Assembly (NCBI GenBank): GCA_944389295.1
Contig: CALXLV010000030.1
Location: 1 to 64,000 of the forward strand
Length of the DNA: 64,000 nt
Source of the DNA: an uncultured Spirochaetaceae bacterium
GTDB taxonomy: Bacteria; Spirochaetota; Spirochaetia; Sphaerochaetales; Sphaerochaetaceae
Direction: 5' to 3'
Program-made: the position numbers and the translations under genes
The notes under the pieces: model-generated
What the model was told of the DNA's origin: nothing
Databases searched by the model: none
The model's input: the letters and a program-made list of their open reading frames with translations, nothing else
Shown: one piece after another, positions 32,515-41,201 of the stretch
Position numbering within the stretch: position 1 is the first letter of the stretch
Layout: every line of letters begins with the position of its first letter

Positions 32515-33921
32515 ATGAGAACACAGCCACACAACGACGAAGCGGAGAAAGCCATACTCGGTGCCCTGCTGATGAGGGATGATGCCTTTGATATGGTGTC
32601 ATCGATCATCGGGGCAGGGGACTTCTATCATCCAGTTAATGCTGAGATATTCTCGGCCATAGAGAAGATGAAGGAGCGGGCCAGCACTGCGGTCGACATC
32701 ATAACGCTGATAGATTTCCTGAAAAAGGAGGGAAATCTCGACAAAGCAGGAGGCATGGCCTATATCGCCGGTCTCACTGAATCAGTTACTGTGACCTCAA
32801 ACGTCGAGCAGTACGCGCGCATCGTAAAGGAGATGTCTCTCCGCCGCTCCATGCTCTCTATGAGCTCTGATCTTGCGGAGAAGGCCCTCGATCCCACTGC
32901 GGATGTCTATGCGACGCTCGATGAAGGGCAGGGCGATATGCTGCAGCTCTCGCTTGCCGGAGCACGCCAGGAAGAGGACTGGGCGATTTCATCGATAGTC
33001 AGCAGCGTCGTAGACAGGATAATCAAGAAGATGGACGGCACTCTCGAAGATGACTCAGTGCCCACCCATTTCGATGTTCTCGACAAATACACCAACGGGG
33101 GATTCAAGCCGCAGGATTACATAGTCATAGCGGCACGGCCTTCGATAGGAAAGACGGCTTTCGGCGTCTCCCTGATAAGAAACATGCTGCGCGACACAGA
33201 CAAGCCTCAGCGTGTGGCTTTCTTCTCTCTTGAGATGCCGGCCAGCCAGATAACGGAGAGACTGCTTGCCAATCTCTCCCATGTGAATCTCCGCAGCATC
33301 GCGCAGGCGCACTTTGTCAACGAAGAACTCGACAGGGTCATGAATGCCGCGGATACGCTTTTCTCGAAAGAGCTCTACATAGTCGATGTCCCGAACATAA
33401 AGCTAAATGAGCTCAGGGCAAAGGCGAGGGCGCTGAAGAGGGAGAAGGATATCACTGTCCTGATGATAGACTACATCGGACTTATTGATCCCGGACTTCC
33501 TGCTCAGACACCGCGCCATGAGGTCATAGCCACCGTATCACGCTCTCTTAAAAGCCTTGCAAGGGAACTCAAGATTCCTGTGATCGTGCTCTGTCAGGTA
33601 TCCAGAGACAGCGAGGAGAAGGCCCCGATACTCTCCAACCTCCGCGACTCAGGCTCAATCGAGCAGGATGCCGATATAGTCATGTTCCTCCACCGCAAGA
33701 GAATTCTCTCCGAGGAGGAGAAGGAGAGGAACGCGAAAGACAGCGAGGGAAGGGCTACGCTGCAGGTCACCAAGGTCATAGTTGCAAAACAGCGCAACGG
33801 CGAGACAGGAGAGTTCAAGGTCGGATACAACGCCACAACAACGTCCTTTGAGCAGGTTGTTCAGACGGCTGAGTTCATCGAGCCTACTCCGCCTGAGAAG
33901 AGGGGCTACGAGAAGAAGTAG
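32515..33921 (+). CDS. dnaB: Replicative DNA helicase DnaB
   Basis: A 468-residue hexameric helicase. The N-terminal domain starts PHNDEAEKAILGALLM. The RecA-like motor has Walker A ARPSIGKTAFGVSLI near residue 208, the SLEMP motif near residue 240 and the VLMIDYIGLI Walker B near residue 320. The DnaB pattern SNLRDSGSIEQDADIVMFLHR follows near residue 375. It unwinds the fork on the lagging strand. It sits after the rplI terminator and overlaps the convergent rseP gene by 16 bp. Confidence 0.97.
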   Translation: MRTQPHNDEAEKAILGALLMRDDAFDMVSSIIGAGDFYHPVNAEIFSAIEKMKERASTAVDIITLIDFLKKEGNLDKAGGMAYIAGLTESVTVTSNVEQYARIVKEMSLRRSMLSMSSDLAEKALDPTADVYATLDEGQGDMLQLSLAGARQEEDWAISSIVSSVVDRIIKKMDGTLEDDSVPTHFDVLDKYTNGGFKPQDYIVIAARPSIGKTAFGVSLIRNMLRDTDKPQRVAFFSLEMPASQITERLLANLSHVNLRSIAQAHFVNEELDRVMNAADTLFSKELYIVDVPNIKLNELRAKARALKREKDITVLMIDYIGLIDPGLPAQTPRHEVIATVSRSLKSLARELKIPVIVLCQVSRDSEEKAPILSNLRDSGSIEQDADIVMFLHRKRILSEEEKERNAKDSEGRATLQVTKVIVAKQRNGETGEFKVGYNATTTSFEQVVQTAEFIEPTPPEKRGYEKK

Positions 33922-35219
33922 GCTTTAACATCGAGGGAGTACATCATTATCATCATGATGAGGGCGAGCACCATTCCCGCTATCTGCAGAAGCACATAGG
34001 AACGGGGGGAGAGCTCCCTTCTTTTTATCATCTCGGCAACGTTTATGAGCATCTGGCCTCCATCAAAGGTTGGAATAGGAAGTATGTTTCCCACCGAAAG
34101 TGAGACAGAGACCATCGCAGCAAGCAGCATCAGACTTCTTGCTCCGCTTCCGGTACTTTCCTGAAATGCAAGTACTGTTATTCCTCCGATGCTCTCTGCC
34201 GCCTTCACCGGGCCTGTGAGCACGGTCAGTGCATCCTCAAGATGGAAGGTTATGAATGCTCCCAGAGCTCTCAGCGCGGATATGAACATCTCGGAGGCTC
34301 TCGTGAGTCCGTAGAGGAGTGGATCGCTGCTCTCTGCGCTCTTGCGTGTGCCGCTGTACCATGCGAAGGGCAGCTCTCCGTTCTCGATCCGTGCTTTGAC
34401 CAGTTCTCCGCCTCGATCAATTACTATGTCAAAAGAAGGAGAGTCAATGGCGTAGATATCGAGCGTGCACCCGACTTTCTTCCCGTCAGCTTCGACAATT
34501 CTGTCTCCTGGAATGAAATTGTCAGAGAGCGACCTCCCGATCACAGGTGCCTGCATGTTGGTTATTCCGTACACCCATCCAGTCTCAGTCATCGTCGGAA
34601 CAAGCGTGCTTTCAATGATCTTTCCATCTCTCTCAAGCGTTGCAGGAATATCCTCTCCTGCATGTTCCTCGATGAATGCTGCAGCATCCTGCCAGTCGGC
34701 GAACGTGTGTCCTGATGCCGAGATGAGGATATCTCCCTTATGTATTCCTTCCTGATATATTCCAGATGGAAAGAGCTCCGGGTATTCCGATACAGGAGTG
34801 ACGACAGCAGGATCGGAGAGCCGTTCGACGGGTATTGCGGCTGAGAGTGCGATAAGGATTACCGCGATGATGAAGTTCGCAAGAGGGCCTGCGAGATAGA
34901 TGAGGAAACGGCAGAACGGAGAGGCTCCGAAATATGATCCTTCCTCCAGCTTTCCCATTGACTTCGCATTGTCCTTGAGCGCTTTCATGAGATCAAGCGA
35001 TCCCTTCATCCTGCAGTATCCTCCGAATGGGAATGCCGATATCCTGTATTCGGTTTTCCTGCCGCGGAATGATACGAGTTTTGGCCCCATGCCGTAGGAG
35101 AGGACCTCCACATCGACCTTCATCAGCCTTGCCGCAGCGAAGTGTCCGAGCTCATGGAGAAAGAGGACGAAGCCTATCGCAAGCAGACCGACAGCCATGT
35201 GGAGAATGGTGATCAGCAT
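33906..35219 (-). CDS. rseP: RseP-type site-2 protease (M50)
   Basis: A 437-residue intramembrane zinc protease. The HELGH active site is at H22-H26 inside the first membrane segment. A central periplasmic PDZ-like region (about 120-280) is followed by the second metal motif NILPIPTFDGGQM near residue 390 in the C-terminal membrane part. Such proteases cleave anti-sigma factors or signal peptides within the membrane. It is last in rpsB-tsf-frr-uppS-cdsA-dxr-rseP and overlaps dxr by 7 bp. Confidence 0.95.
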   Translation of the reverse strand: MLITILHMAVGLLAIGFVLFLHELGHFAAARLMKVDVEVLSYGMGPKLVSFRGRKTEYRISAFPFGGYCRMKGSLDLMKALKDNAKSMGKLEEGSYFGASPFCRFLIYLAGPLANFIIAVILIALSAAIPVERLSDPAVVTPVSEYPELFPSGIYQEGIHKGDILISASGHTFADWQDAAAFIEEHAGEDIPATLERDGKIIESTLVPTMTETGWVYGITNMQAPVIGRSLSDNFIPGDRIVEADGKKVGCTLDIYAIDSPSFDIVIDRGGELVKARIENGELPFAWYSGTRKSAESSDPLLYGLTRASEMFISALRALGAFITFHLEDALTVLTGPVKAAESIGGITVLAFQESTGSGARSLMLLAAMVSVSLSVGNILPIPTFDGGQMLINVAEMIKRRELSPRSYVLLQIAGMVLALIMMIMMYSLDVKAYFFS

Positions 35220-36292
35220 AAAGTCTCCGCTCTCTCTCCGGCTTTTTCTGCGATCGAGAGTATCTCCTCAAGGGACTGCGGCTCTGCAGAGGGGTAATCA
35301 TCCTCAAGCACTGCCTTGACTGTCTCAGCTATCCCGTTGAATGTGATCTTCCCTTCAATGAATGCATTCACGGCAGCCTCGTCTGCAGCTGTGTATGCGA
35401 TTCTGTATCCCGCTCCATTCCTGAGCGCCTCATATGCCAGGGCAAGCATCGGGAAGCGCCCGGCATCCCAGCCGCTGAACGTCAGGGAGAATCCTGATGA
35501 GAAGGAAAGGGGGGATACAAGATCATGCATTCCGCTGCCTTCGCCCATTATCGCGGTGAGGACAGGATGCGTCATGTCAGGAGGCGACATCATGGCATAT
35601 ACAGCACCCTCATCTGTCTCTATCATCGAATGCACAATAGATTCCTTGTGTATCGTCACATCAATGGATGAAGGGGGAAATGAGAAGAGAAGCGAGGCCT
35701 CCATCACCTCAAGGCCCTTGTTCGCAAGCGTCGCCGAGTCTATCGTTATCTTCTTTCCCATCTTCCATGTGGGGTGCTGCAGAGCTTCCTCAAGCGTTGC
35801 GGACGATGTATCCTCCCTCTCTCTGAACGGCCCTCCGGATGCGGTTATTATCAGACGTCTGGCCTTCCTTCCTTTAAGGAGGTGGTATATCGCGCTGTGT
35901 TCGCTGTCCACAGGTATTATCCTGGCTCCATGACGCTCAGCTGATGAGAGGAGAAATCTCCCTCCCATCACTACGGATTCCTTGTTCGCCATTGCGATGT
36001 CTACGCCTTCCTCCGCTGCCGCAGCCGAGGCGGGAAGCCCATCCTTTCCGGCTATGGCGTTCAGAATTATGTCGGGTTCTGTCTTTCTTATGAACTCTCG
36101 TATGGCAGACATGTCGCTGCCGCCTGCATAGAGGAAAGGCGCATCAAACTCCTCTGCAAGAGATGGAAGGGCAGGGGATGATAATGCCGTGAGTCCTGCG
36201 ATCCTGATATCGTCAGCAAGCCCATTTCTCAGTGCGCTAAGGCATGTAGTTCCTATCGATCCTGTGGCTCCGAGTATCAGGAGACGCTTCAT
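35213..36292 (-). CDS. dxr: 1-deoxy-D-xylulose 5-phosphate reductoisomerase
   Basis: A 359-residue enzyme of the MEP isoprenoid pathway that converts DXP to MEP with NADPH. The NADPH site is LILGATGSIGTTCLSAL at residues 4-20, the MANKESVVMGG motif is near residue 105, and PVDSEHSAIYHLL near residue 132 carries metal- and substrate-binding acids. WKMGKKITIDSATLANKGLEVMEA near residue 178 follows. It is slightly shorter than the usual 390. It overlaps cdsA by 4 bp. Confidence 0.96.
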   Translation of the reverse strand: MKRLLILGATGSIGTTCLSALRNGLADDIRIAGLTALSSPALPSLAEEFDAPFLYAGGSDMSAIREFIRKTEPDIILNAIAGKDGLPASAAAAEEGVDIAMANKESVVMGGRFLLSSAERHGARIIPVDSEHSAIYHLLKGRKARRLIITASGGPFREREDTSSATLEEALQHPTWKMGKKITIDSATLANKGLEVMEASLLFSFPPSSIDVTIHKESIVHSMIETDEGAVYAMMSPPDMTHPVLTAIMGEGSGMHDLVSPLSFSSGFSLTFSGWDAGRFPMLALAYEALRNGAGYRIAYTAADEAAVNAFIEGKITFNGIAETVKAVLEDDYPSAEPQSLEEILSIAEKAGERAETLC

Positions 36293-37131
36293 AGTCCGAG
36301 GAATACTGTAAGAATGGCAACATATACAGGAGCAGCCATCACGATGGAGTCAATGGAGTCAAGTATTCCTCCGCGTCCCGGGATGATCGTTCCTGAGTCC
36401 TTCACCTCAGCGCTTCTCTTGAATGATGATTCTATGAGATCGCCTACGACTGCGAGTGCCGCTGTCAAGAGACCGAGGAAGAATCCCTCGACGATGGAGT
36501 AGGTGAACACCGCAGGGAAGAGCACTGCCGAGAGAAGCCCGAAGAGGGCCGGAATCAGAAGGCCTCCGACAAAACCCGCGATGCTCTTGTTGGGGCTGAC
36601 CTTTATCACTCCCTTATTGTTCTTCCCGAACGCGATTCCGCAGAAGAATGCGAATGTGTCGGAGCTGAACACGAGAAGGAAGAAAAGCAGTATGAACCAT
36701 GCCGCGTTCTCGATGAATGCTATCCTTATTACAAACGATGAGAAGAGGCCGGGGTAGATTATGTTCAGTACCGTCTTGCTGTTTCTCTCCCATGTTCCTT
36801 TGAAACTGTCCTTCGCTCCCGTGAATATCTCCATGAAGAGAGTTAGGCCAATGAGGAACATAAGGGTATAGAATGTAAGTTCCGTGTCCGGCATGTAGCG
36901 GTACTGCACATACTGTGCCAGCGGCAGAACCGCGCCTGCATATGATGTGAACGGCAGTTTCTCGTTGTCTCTGGAGAGAAGCGCGTGCATCTCTATCGAA
37001 CCAAGGAACGATATGAGTGTGAACAAAAGGCAGAACGCGAGGAAATCCAGATAGGGAAGGAGCACCACTATGACAATCAGTACAGGAATGGCAATGGCAC
37101 CTGTAAGAATCCTGCTCCTCAATCCGCTCAT
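36289..37131 (-). CDS. cdsA: Phosphatidate cytidylyltransferase
   Basis: A 280-residue integral membrane enzyme that makes CDP-diacylglycerol from phosphatidate and CTP for phospholipid synthesis. About seven membrane segments are visible. The family signature runs from VGDLIESSFKRSAEVKDSG to IPGRGGILDSIDS near residues 230-262, preceded by SPNKSIAGFVGG. Starts and stops overlap its neighbours by 4 bp on both sides, indicating coupled translation. Confidence 0.96.
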   Translation of the reverse strand: MSGLRSRILTGAIAIPVLIVIVVLLPYLDFLAFCLLFTLISFLGSIEMHALLSRDNEKLPFTSYAGAVLPLAQYVQYRYMPDTELTFYTLMFLIGLTLFMEIFTGAKDSFKGTWERNSKTVLNIIYPGLFSSFVIRIAFIENAAWFILLFFLLVFSSDTFAFFCGIAFGKNNKGVIKVSPNKSIAGFVGGLLIPALFGLLSAVLFPAVFTYSIVEGFFLGLLTAALAVVGDLIESSFKRSAEVKDSGTIIPGRGGILDSIDSIVMAAPVYVAILTVFLGL

Positions 37132-37811
37132 CGCAGTCCTCCGAATTTCCGCTCCCTCCGGGAGAAATCTATGATTATCTCATCAATCATCGATTCATCC
37201 CAATCTGGCCAGAGTTTATCATAAAAACCTATCTCTGCATAGCTTGATTGGTAAAGCAGAAAACCTGAGAGTCTCTGCTCTCCCGCAGAGCGCGCGATGA
37301 AGTCGGGAGCGGGGACGGAGGGATTGTCCAGATACCGGGATATCGTCTCCTCTCCGAAGGTTTTCTCTCCTGCTGCAACTGCTTTTCTTACGGCTCTGTC
37401 GATCTCATCATGCCCGCCGTAGTTTATCGCAAGCTGCAGTGTCATCGCATCCGCTTCCGCCGTCTCTTTTTCAGCCTCTCTGAGCGCTGTGACTACATCG
37501 GCGGGGAGTCTTTCCTCCGAGCCGAGGTGGAGTATTTTTATTCCTTTCTTCCTTGCTTCCGGCACAGCCTCTTTCAGGCGTGACGAAAGAAGGCCCATGA
37601 GGCAGCTGACCTCGCCTCCGGGCCTTTTCCAGTTTTCCGTGGAGAAACAGTAGAGCGTAAGGTATTTTATCCCGCGGCTGAGGGCGGCATCGATTATCCT
37701 CACCGCCGCCCTGCATCCCTCTGCGTGTCCGGAGGAACGGGGCAGGCCGCGTCTTTCGGCCCACCTTCCGTTGCCGTCCATTATTAGAGCGAGATGGACA
37801 GGAATATTCAC
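37128..37811 (-). CDS. uppS: Undecaprenyl diphosphate synthase
   Basis: A 227-residue cis-prenyltransferase that builds the C55 carrier lipid for peptidoglycan. The catalytic MDGNGRWAERRGLPRSSGHAEG is at residues about 10-31, YCFSTENWKRP near residue 60, AINYGGHDEI near residue 145, and RSAGEQRLSGFLLYQSSYAEI near residue 190 provides the diphosphate-binding arginines. It starts 1 bp after frr ends. Confidence 0.96.
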   Translation of the reverse strand: MNIPVHLALIMDGNGRWAERRGLPRSSGHAEGCRAAVRIIDAALSRGIKYLTLYCFSTENWKRPGGEVSCLMGLLSSRLKEAVPEARKKGIKILHLGSEERLPADVVTALREAEKETAEADAMTLQLAINYGGHDEIDRAVRKAVAAGEKTFGEETISRYLDNPSVPAPDFIARSAGEQRLSGFLLYQSSYAEIGFYDKLWPDWDESMIDEIIIDFSRRERKFGGLR

Positions 37812-37812
37812 C

Positions 37813-38367
37813 TTATATCTCCATTATCTCCTTCTCCTTTGCTTCGGAGATCTTCGCGACTTCCGCGATAGCATTGTCGGTGAGCTTCTGTATCTTCTGC
37901 TCTCCTTCCTTCTGCTGATCCTCGCTGATGTCGCCGTTCTTCTGGAGTTTCTTCAGCTCGTCCATCGCATCGCGCCTGATGTTGCGCACTGCGACCCTCG
38001 CATTCTCCGCTGTCGCCTTGGCGCTCTTTGCGAGCTCCTTTCTTCTCTCCTCTGTAAGAGGGGGGAATGCGACGCGGATCAGCTTTCCGTCGTTGTTCGG
38101 ATTGAGTCCGAGCTCAGACTTCTGGATAGCCTTCTCGATTGCGGGGAGGACGCTCTTGTCCCACGGCTGGATAACGACGAGCCTTGCCTCCGGCACGCTG
38201 ATCGAAGCGACCTGCGAAAGCGGAGTCTCGGCACCATAGTAATCGACCTTGATTCTGTCGAAGAGCTGAGCGGATGCGCGTCCTGTGCGGAGCGAGGCAA
38301 ACTCCTGAGAGAGTGCCTCGACGGATTTCTTCATCCTCTCGCTGCAGTTGTCGATGACAGTCTGCAT
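37813..38367 (-). CDS. frr: Ribosome recycling factor
   Basis: A 184-residue two-domain factor that with EF-G splits post-termination ribosomes. Visible hallmarks are the N-terminal helix MKKSVEALSQEFASLRTGRASAQLFDRI, the VDYYGAETPLSQVASISVPEAR hinge, and the C-terminal helices with LTEERRKELAKSAKATAENARVAVRNIRRDA. It follows tsf directly; pyrH, common between them in other phyla, is absent. Confidence 0.97.
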   Translation of the reverse strand: MQTVIDNCSERMKKSVEALSQEFASLRTGRASAQLFDRIKVDYYGAETPLSQVASISVPEARLVVIQPWDKSVLPAIEKAIQKSELGLNPNNDGKLIRVAFPPLTEERRKELAKSAKATAENARVAVRNIRRDAMDELKKLQKNGDISEDQQKEGEQKIQKLTDNAIAEVAKISEAKEKEIMEI

Positions 38368-38376
38368 CGTTCCTCC

Positions 38377-39231
38377 TTAGGCTGTTACGCCGGCCTGATA
38401 CACGCAGTATGCGGTGATAGAGAGCTTGGCTCCGTGAGCCTTGCCGACAGCATCAAGCATCTGGCTGACTGACTTTGTGTCGTCCTTGACGTATGCCTGA
38501 TCGACAAAGCAGACTTCCTTGTAGAGCTTGGAGAGCTTTCCGCGGACGATTCCTTCCTTGACTTTGTCAGGCTTGTTGGCGAGCTTCTCGTCGGTCTCGA
38601 CCTGCTTCTGGAAGATAGAGAGCTGCTCTGCCTCGTAGTCTTTGCTGACGGACTTCTCATCAAGGAACTGGGGCTTGTAAGCCGCTGCGTGCAGAGCGAG
38701 GTTGTGTGTGAACTCCTCGACGTCAGCCTCCTTGAAGATTTCCGGCTTGTCGGACTGGAGCATCACGAGAACCGCCACAGCTCCGTCTCCGTGGATGTAT
38801 GTCGATGCATAGCCTCCCTCGGGGATGTCATAGACGGAGAACTTTGCAAGGTGCATGTTCTCCTTGATGATGGCGATGAGAGCATTGACCATATCCTCAA
38901 GCTCCGCGTTGATCTCTGTATATCCCTTCTCGAGGATGACTGTGCAGAGATCGTCTCCGAGCTTTGCGAAATCCTTGTTCTGTGCGACGAAGTCCGTCTC
39001 GCAGGAAAGTGAGAGCACGACAGCCTTGCCGTTTCCCGTTTTCACGAATACGCGGCCGTTCTCCGTTGCTCTGTCCTGGCGCTTAGCAACCGCTGCCAGT
39101 CCCATCTCTTTGAGGATCTTCTCAGCCTGGGCGAAATCTCCGCCGGCCTCGGTAAGAGCCTTCTTGCAGTCCATCATGCCTGCTCCGGTTTCGTCCCTGA
39201 GCTTCTTTACATCTGCTGCGCTGATTGCCAT
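38377..39231 (-). CDS. tsf: Translation elongation factor Ts
   Basis: A 284-residue EF-Ts, the guanine nucleotide exchange factor for EF-Tu. The N-terminal domain begins AADVKKLRDETGAGMMDCKKALTEAGGD, the universal signature, and residues about 55-280 contain two core subdomains (GKAVVLSLSCETDFVAQNKDF is the key contact). It is 11 bp after rpsB. Confidence 0.97.
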   Translation of the reverse strand: MAISAADVKKLRDETGAGMMDCKKALTEAGGDFAQAEKILKEMGLAAVAKRQDRATENGRVFVKTGNGKAVVLSLSCETDFVAQNKDFAKLGDDLCTVILEKGYTEINAELEDMVNALIAIIKENMHLAKFSVYDIPEGGYASTYIHGDGAVAVLVMLQSDKPEIFKEADVEEFTHNLALHAAAYKPQFLDEKSVSKDYEAEQLSIFQKQVETDEKLANKPDKVKEGIVRGKLSKLYKEVCFVDQAYVKDDTKSVSQMLDAVGKAHGAKLSITAYCVYQAGVTA

Positions 39232-39242
39232 ATTCAGCCTCC

Positions 39243-40121
39243 TTATCTTGTGAAGTAGTCCTCTTCCTCCGCCTCTTCCTCAGCTTCCTCTTCCTTGTTC
39301 ACATCGGAATCTGACGGCTCATAGTTGGAGTAGTCGATTGTCTCATCATCGGAATCGGCATCCTTGTTCTCAACAGGAGCTTCCTCGATGGCTGCTTCCT
39401 CATCCTCGTCATCAAGTGACTCGACGATCTGGATTCCTGCCTCGCTGTCGGCATCGATGACAGCATTCGCGATGATCTCTACAAAGAGCGAGATTGCCCT
39501 GATGGCGTCGTCGTTGCCCGGGATGGGGTAGGTGATGTCAGTGGGGTCACAGTTCGTATCAACGACTGCGATGACGGGGATTCCAAGCCTCTTGGCCTCG
39601 GCTACCGCAAGCGCTTCCTTCTTCGTGTCGATGATGAAGAGTGCGCCGGGGAGCTCCTTCATGTCCTTGATGCCGCCGAGGTTCTTCTCGAGCTTGTTCT
39701 TCTCTTTCGTATAAAGAGCGACTTCCTTCTTTGTGAGGGAATCGAATGTGCCGTCGGCCTCCATTCTCTCAATTTTCTTGAGCTTGCCGATGCTCTTCTT
39801 TATTGTTGTGAAGTTTGTGAGCATGCCGCCAAGCCAGCGGTTCGATACATAGGGCATGCCGCATCTCTTGGCTTCTGTCTCGATTGCCTGCTGCGCCTGC
39901 TTCTTTGTGCCGACGAACAGGATCTGCTTTCCGTTCTTGACCTGTCTTCTAACAGCCTCGTATGCCTCTACGATGCAAGCTGAGGTCTTCTGAAGATCAA
40001 TGATGTGAATACCGTTTCTCTCTGTGAAGATGAAACGAGCCATCTTCGGATTCCACCTCTTTGTCTGGTGTCCGAAGTGTACACCTGCTTCAAGCAGGCT
40101 CTTCATGGTTACTACTGCCAT
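39243..40121 (-). CDS. rpsB: 30S ribosomal protein S2 with acidic C-terminal tail
   Basis: A 292-residue S2. The family starts [29 protein letters not shown] and includes [17 protein letters not shown] and [13 protein letters not shown]. The core ends near residue 228; a tail of over 60 residues follows, rich in Asp and Glu ([31 protein letters not shown]). GGAGG 6 bases upstream fixes ATG 40121; an in-frame start at 40163 lies in the leader. First gene of the conserved operon. Confidence 0.95.
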   Translation of the reverse strand: MAVVTMKSLLEAGVHFGHQTKRWNPKMARFIFTERNGIHIIDLQKTSACIVEAYEAVRRQVKNGKQILFVGTKKQAQQAIETEAKRCGMPYVSNRWLGGMLTNFTTIKKSIGKLKKIERMEADGTFDSLTKKEVALYTKEKNKLEKNLGGIKDMKELPGALFIIDTKKEALAVAEAKRLGIPVIAVVDTNCDPTDITYPIPGNDDAIRAISLFVEIIANAVIDADSEAGIQIVESLDDEDEEAAIEEAPVENKDADSDDETIDYSNYEPSDSDVNKEEEAEEEAEEEDYFTR

Positions 40122-40127
40122 AGTAAT

Positions 40128-40205
40128 CCTCCATACGCCTGACGCCTTAGCGTCCTCCAGCACTGTATCTCACCCGTACGGGCGGAAATTCTGCATAATG
40201 CAGTC
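40128..40205 (-). promoter_or_regulatory. Structured rpsB leader
   Basis: The minus-strand leader contains three small stems: GACGC/GCGTC just before the ribosome site, CCGTACGG, and a perfect palindrome CTGCATTATGCAG (40191-40203). A promoter may lie further upstream (TTGAAC, 17 bp, GATATT on the minus strand). Autoregulation by S2 is known elsewhere, but I cannot match a known motif. Confidence 0.35.
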
Positions 40206-40410
40206 TCGGGTAATATCGCATAAAGAAAGTTATTGTTCAAGAAGTCTGAAAGCGAAGAGGAGGGCAATATTCCGTTTATATTTATTTTACGGTTCACAAC
40301 AGTAACGTTTCTGCTGTAAACTCATTATGACATAAGGGAATTCATGCCGGTTGATTCCGGTATTTTCCTGTAAAAGGTTTCCTGACCTGATCTGGAAGGA
40401 GGATTTATTG

Positions 40411-41190
40411 ATGCGACGGATTCTTCTGCTTCTGCTTGCAGCGGCGATTATTTTCCCCTCTTGTTCTCTCGATGCGCTTGAGCGGACAATGAATGGGTTT
40501 GGAGACTGGATAGGAGGAGATGCTGAAACTCCTGATACGTCGAAAGTGACAAGTACAGTCGAGTCTGCCGGAAAGGATAATATAGCCATAACCGGTGGCA
40601 AGTTGGATTTTTATGGTGTGAATATAGATCTTGAAAACGAGAATGTATCGCAAATGCTTCCTGCCGCTTCAGAAGTTCCAGGGCTTATCGATAGTCTCAA
40701 GGAACAGCTCTATACGGATGGTAAAAATAACGCTTTCAGAGAAGCGATGAACCAGCCTGTAAGTGATGAGGCTACAAAAGCCGGAGCAGAAGGCTCTGCT
40801 GCAGTAGTTGGTAATGCCATAGACAAAGCGATGGAGACTATTGGAAATGACGGTGATGAGTATAAGGGAATTCTTGATGCGGTGAAGAATTTCTCAGATA
40901 CGCTTTCCTCAATATCCACAGGAGAAAGTGAAGTTACGCAAGGTGAAGCTATGACGATAATGCTTGCAACTGATCTTGCGAAGGATGTGGTCAATATGGT
41001 GCAGACTGATGGGGCCGGTAATATGACAGGCTTCAATTCCGATGAAGTAGGTAAGGATGAAGTCGATTCGCTGCTTGCTAGTATTCAGCTTATTTCCGAC
41101 TTCTCATCAAAGATTGATCAATCACCACTGACAGAGAGTATCAATTCGCTTATGGATGCTATGGACTCCTATCTCAAGGATAATATTTAA
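40411..41190 (+). CDS. Lipoprotein of unknown function, paired with an outer-membrane barrel
   Basis: A 259-residue protein with a lipoprotein signal peptide (MRRILLLLLAAAIIFPSC; lipid-anchored cysteine 18 after FPS). The mature chain is hydrophilic and helical, with many Asp, Ser and Asn residues and no domain I recognise. ATG 40411 follows GGAGG (40398-40402) at 8 bases. It is 11 bp before the barrel protein at 41202 and likely works with it at the outer membrane (inference from operon only). Confidence 0.8.
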   Translation: MRRILLLLLAAAIIFPSCSLDALERTMNGFGDWIGGDAETPDTSKVTSTVESAGKDNIAITGGKLDFYGVNIDLENENVSQMLPAASEVPGLIDSLKEQLYTDGKNNAFREAMNQPVSDEATKAGAEGSAAVVGNAIDKAMETIGNDGDEYKGILDAVKNFSDTLSSISTGESEVTQGEAMTIMLATDLAKDVVNMVQTDGAGNMTGFNSDEVGKDEVDSLLASIQLISDFSSKIDQSPLTESINSLMDAMDSYLKDNI

Positions 41191-41201
41191 GGAGGCTGAA
41201 A

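Noticed and set aside
40128-40205. Riboswitch before rpsB
   Set aside because: Only small stems are present; no metabolite-binding core known to me matches.
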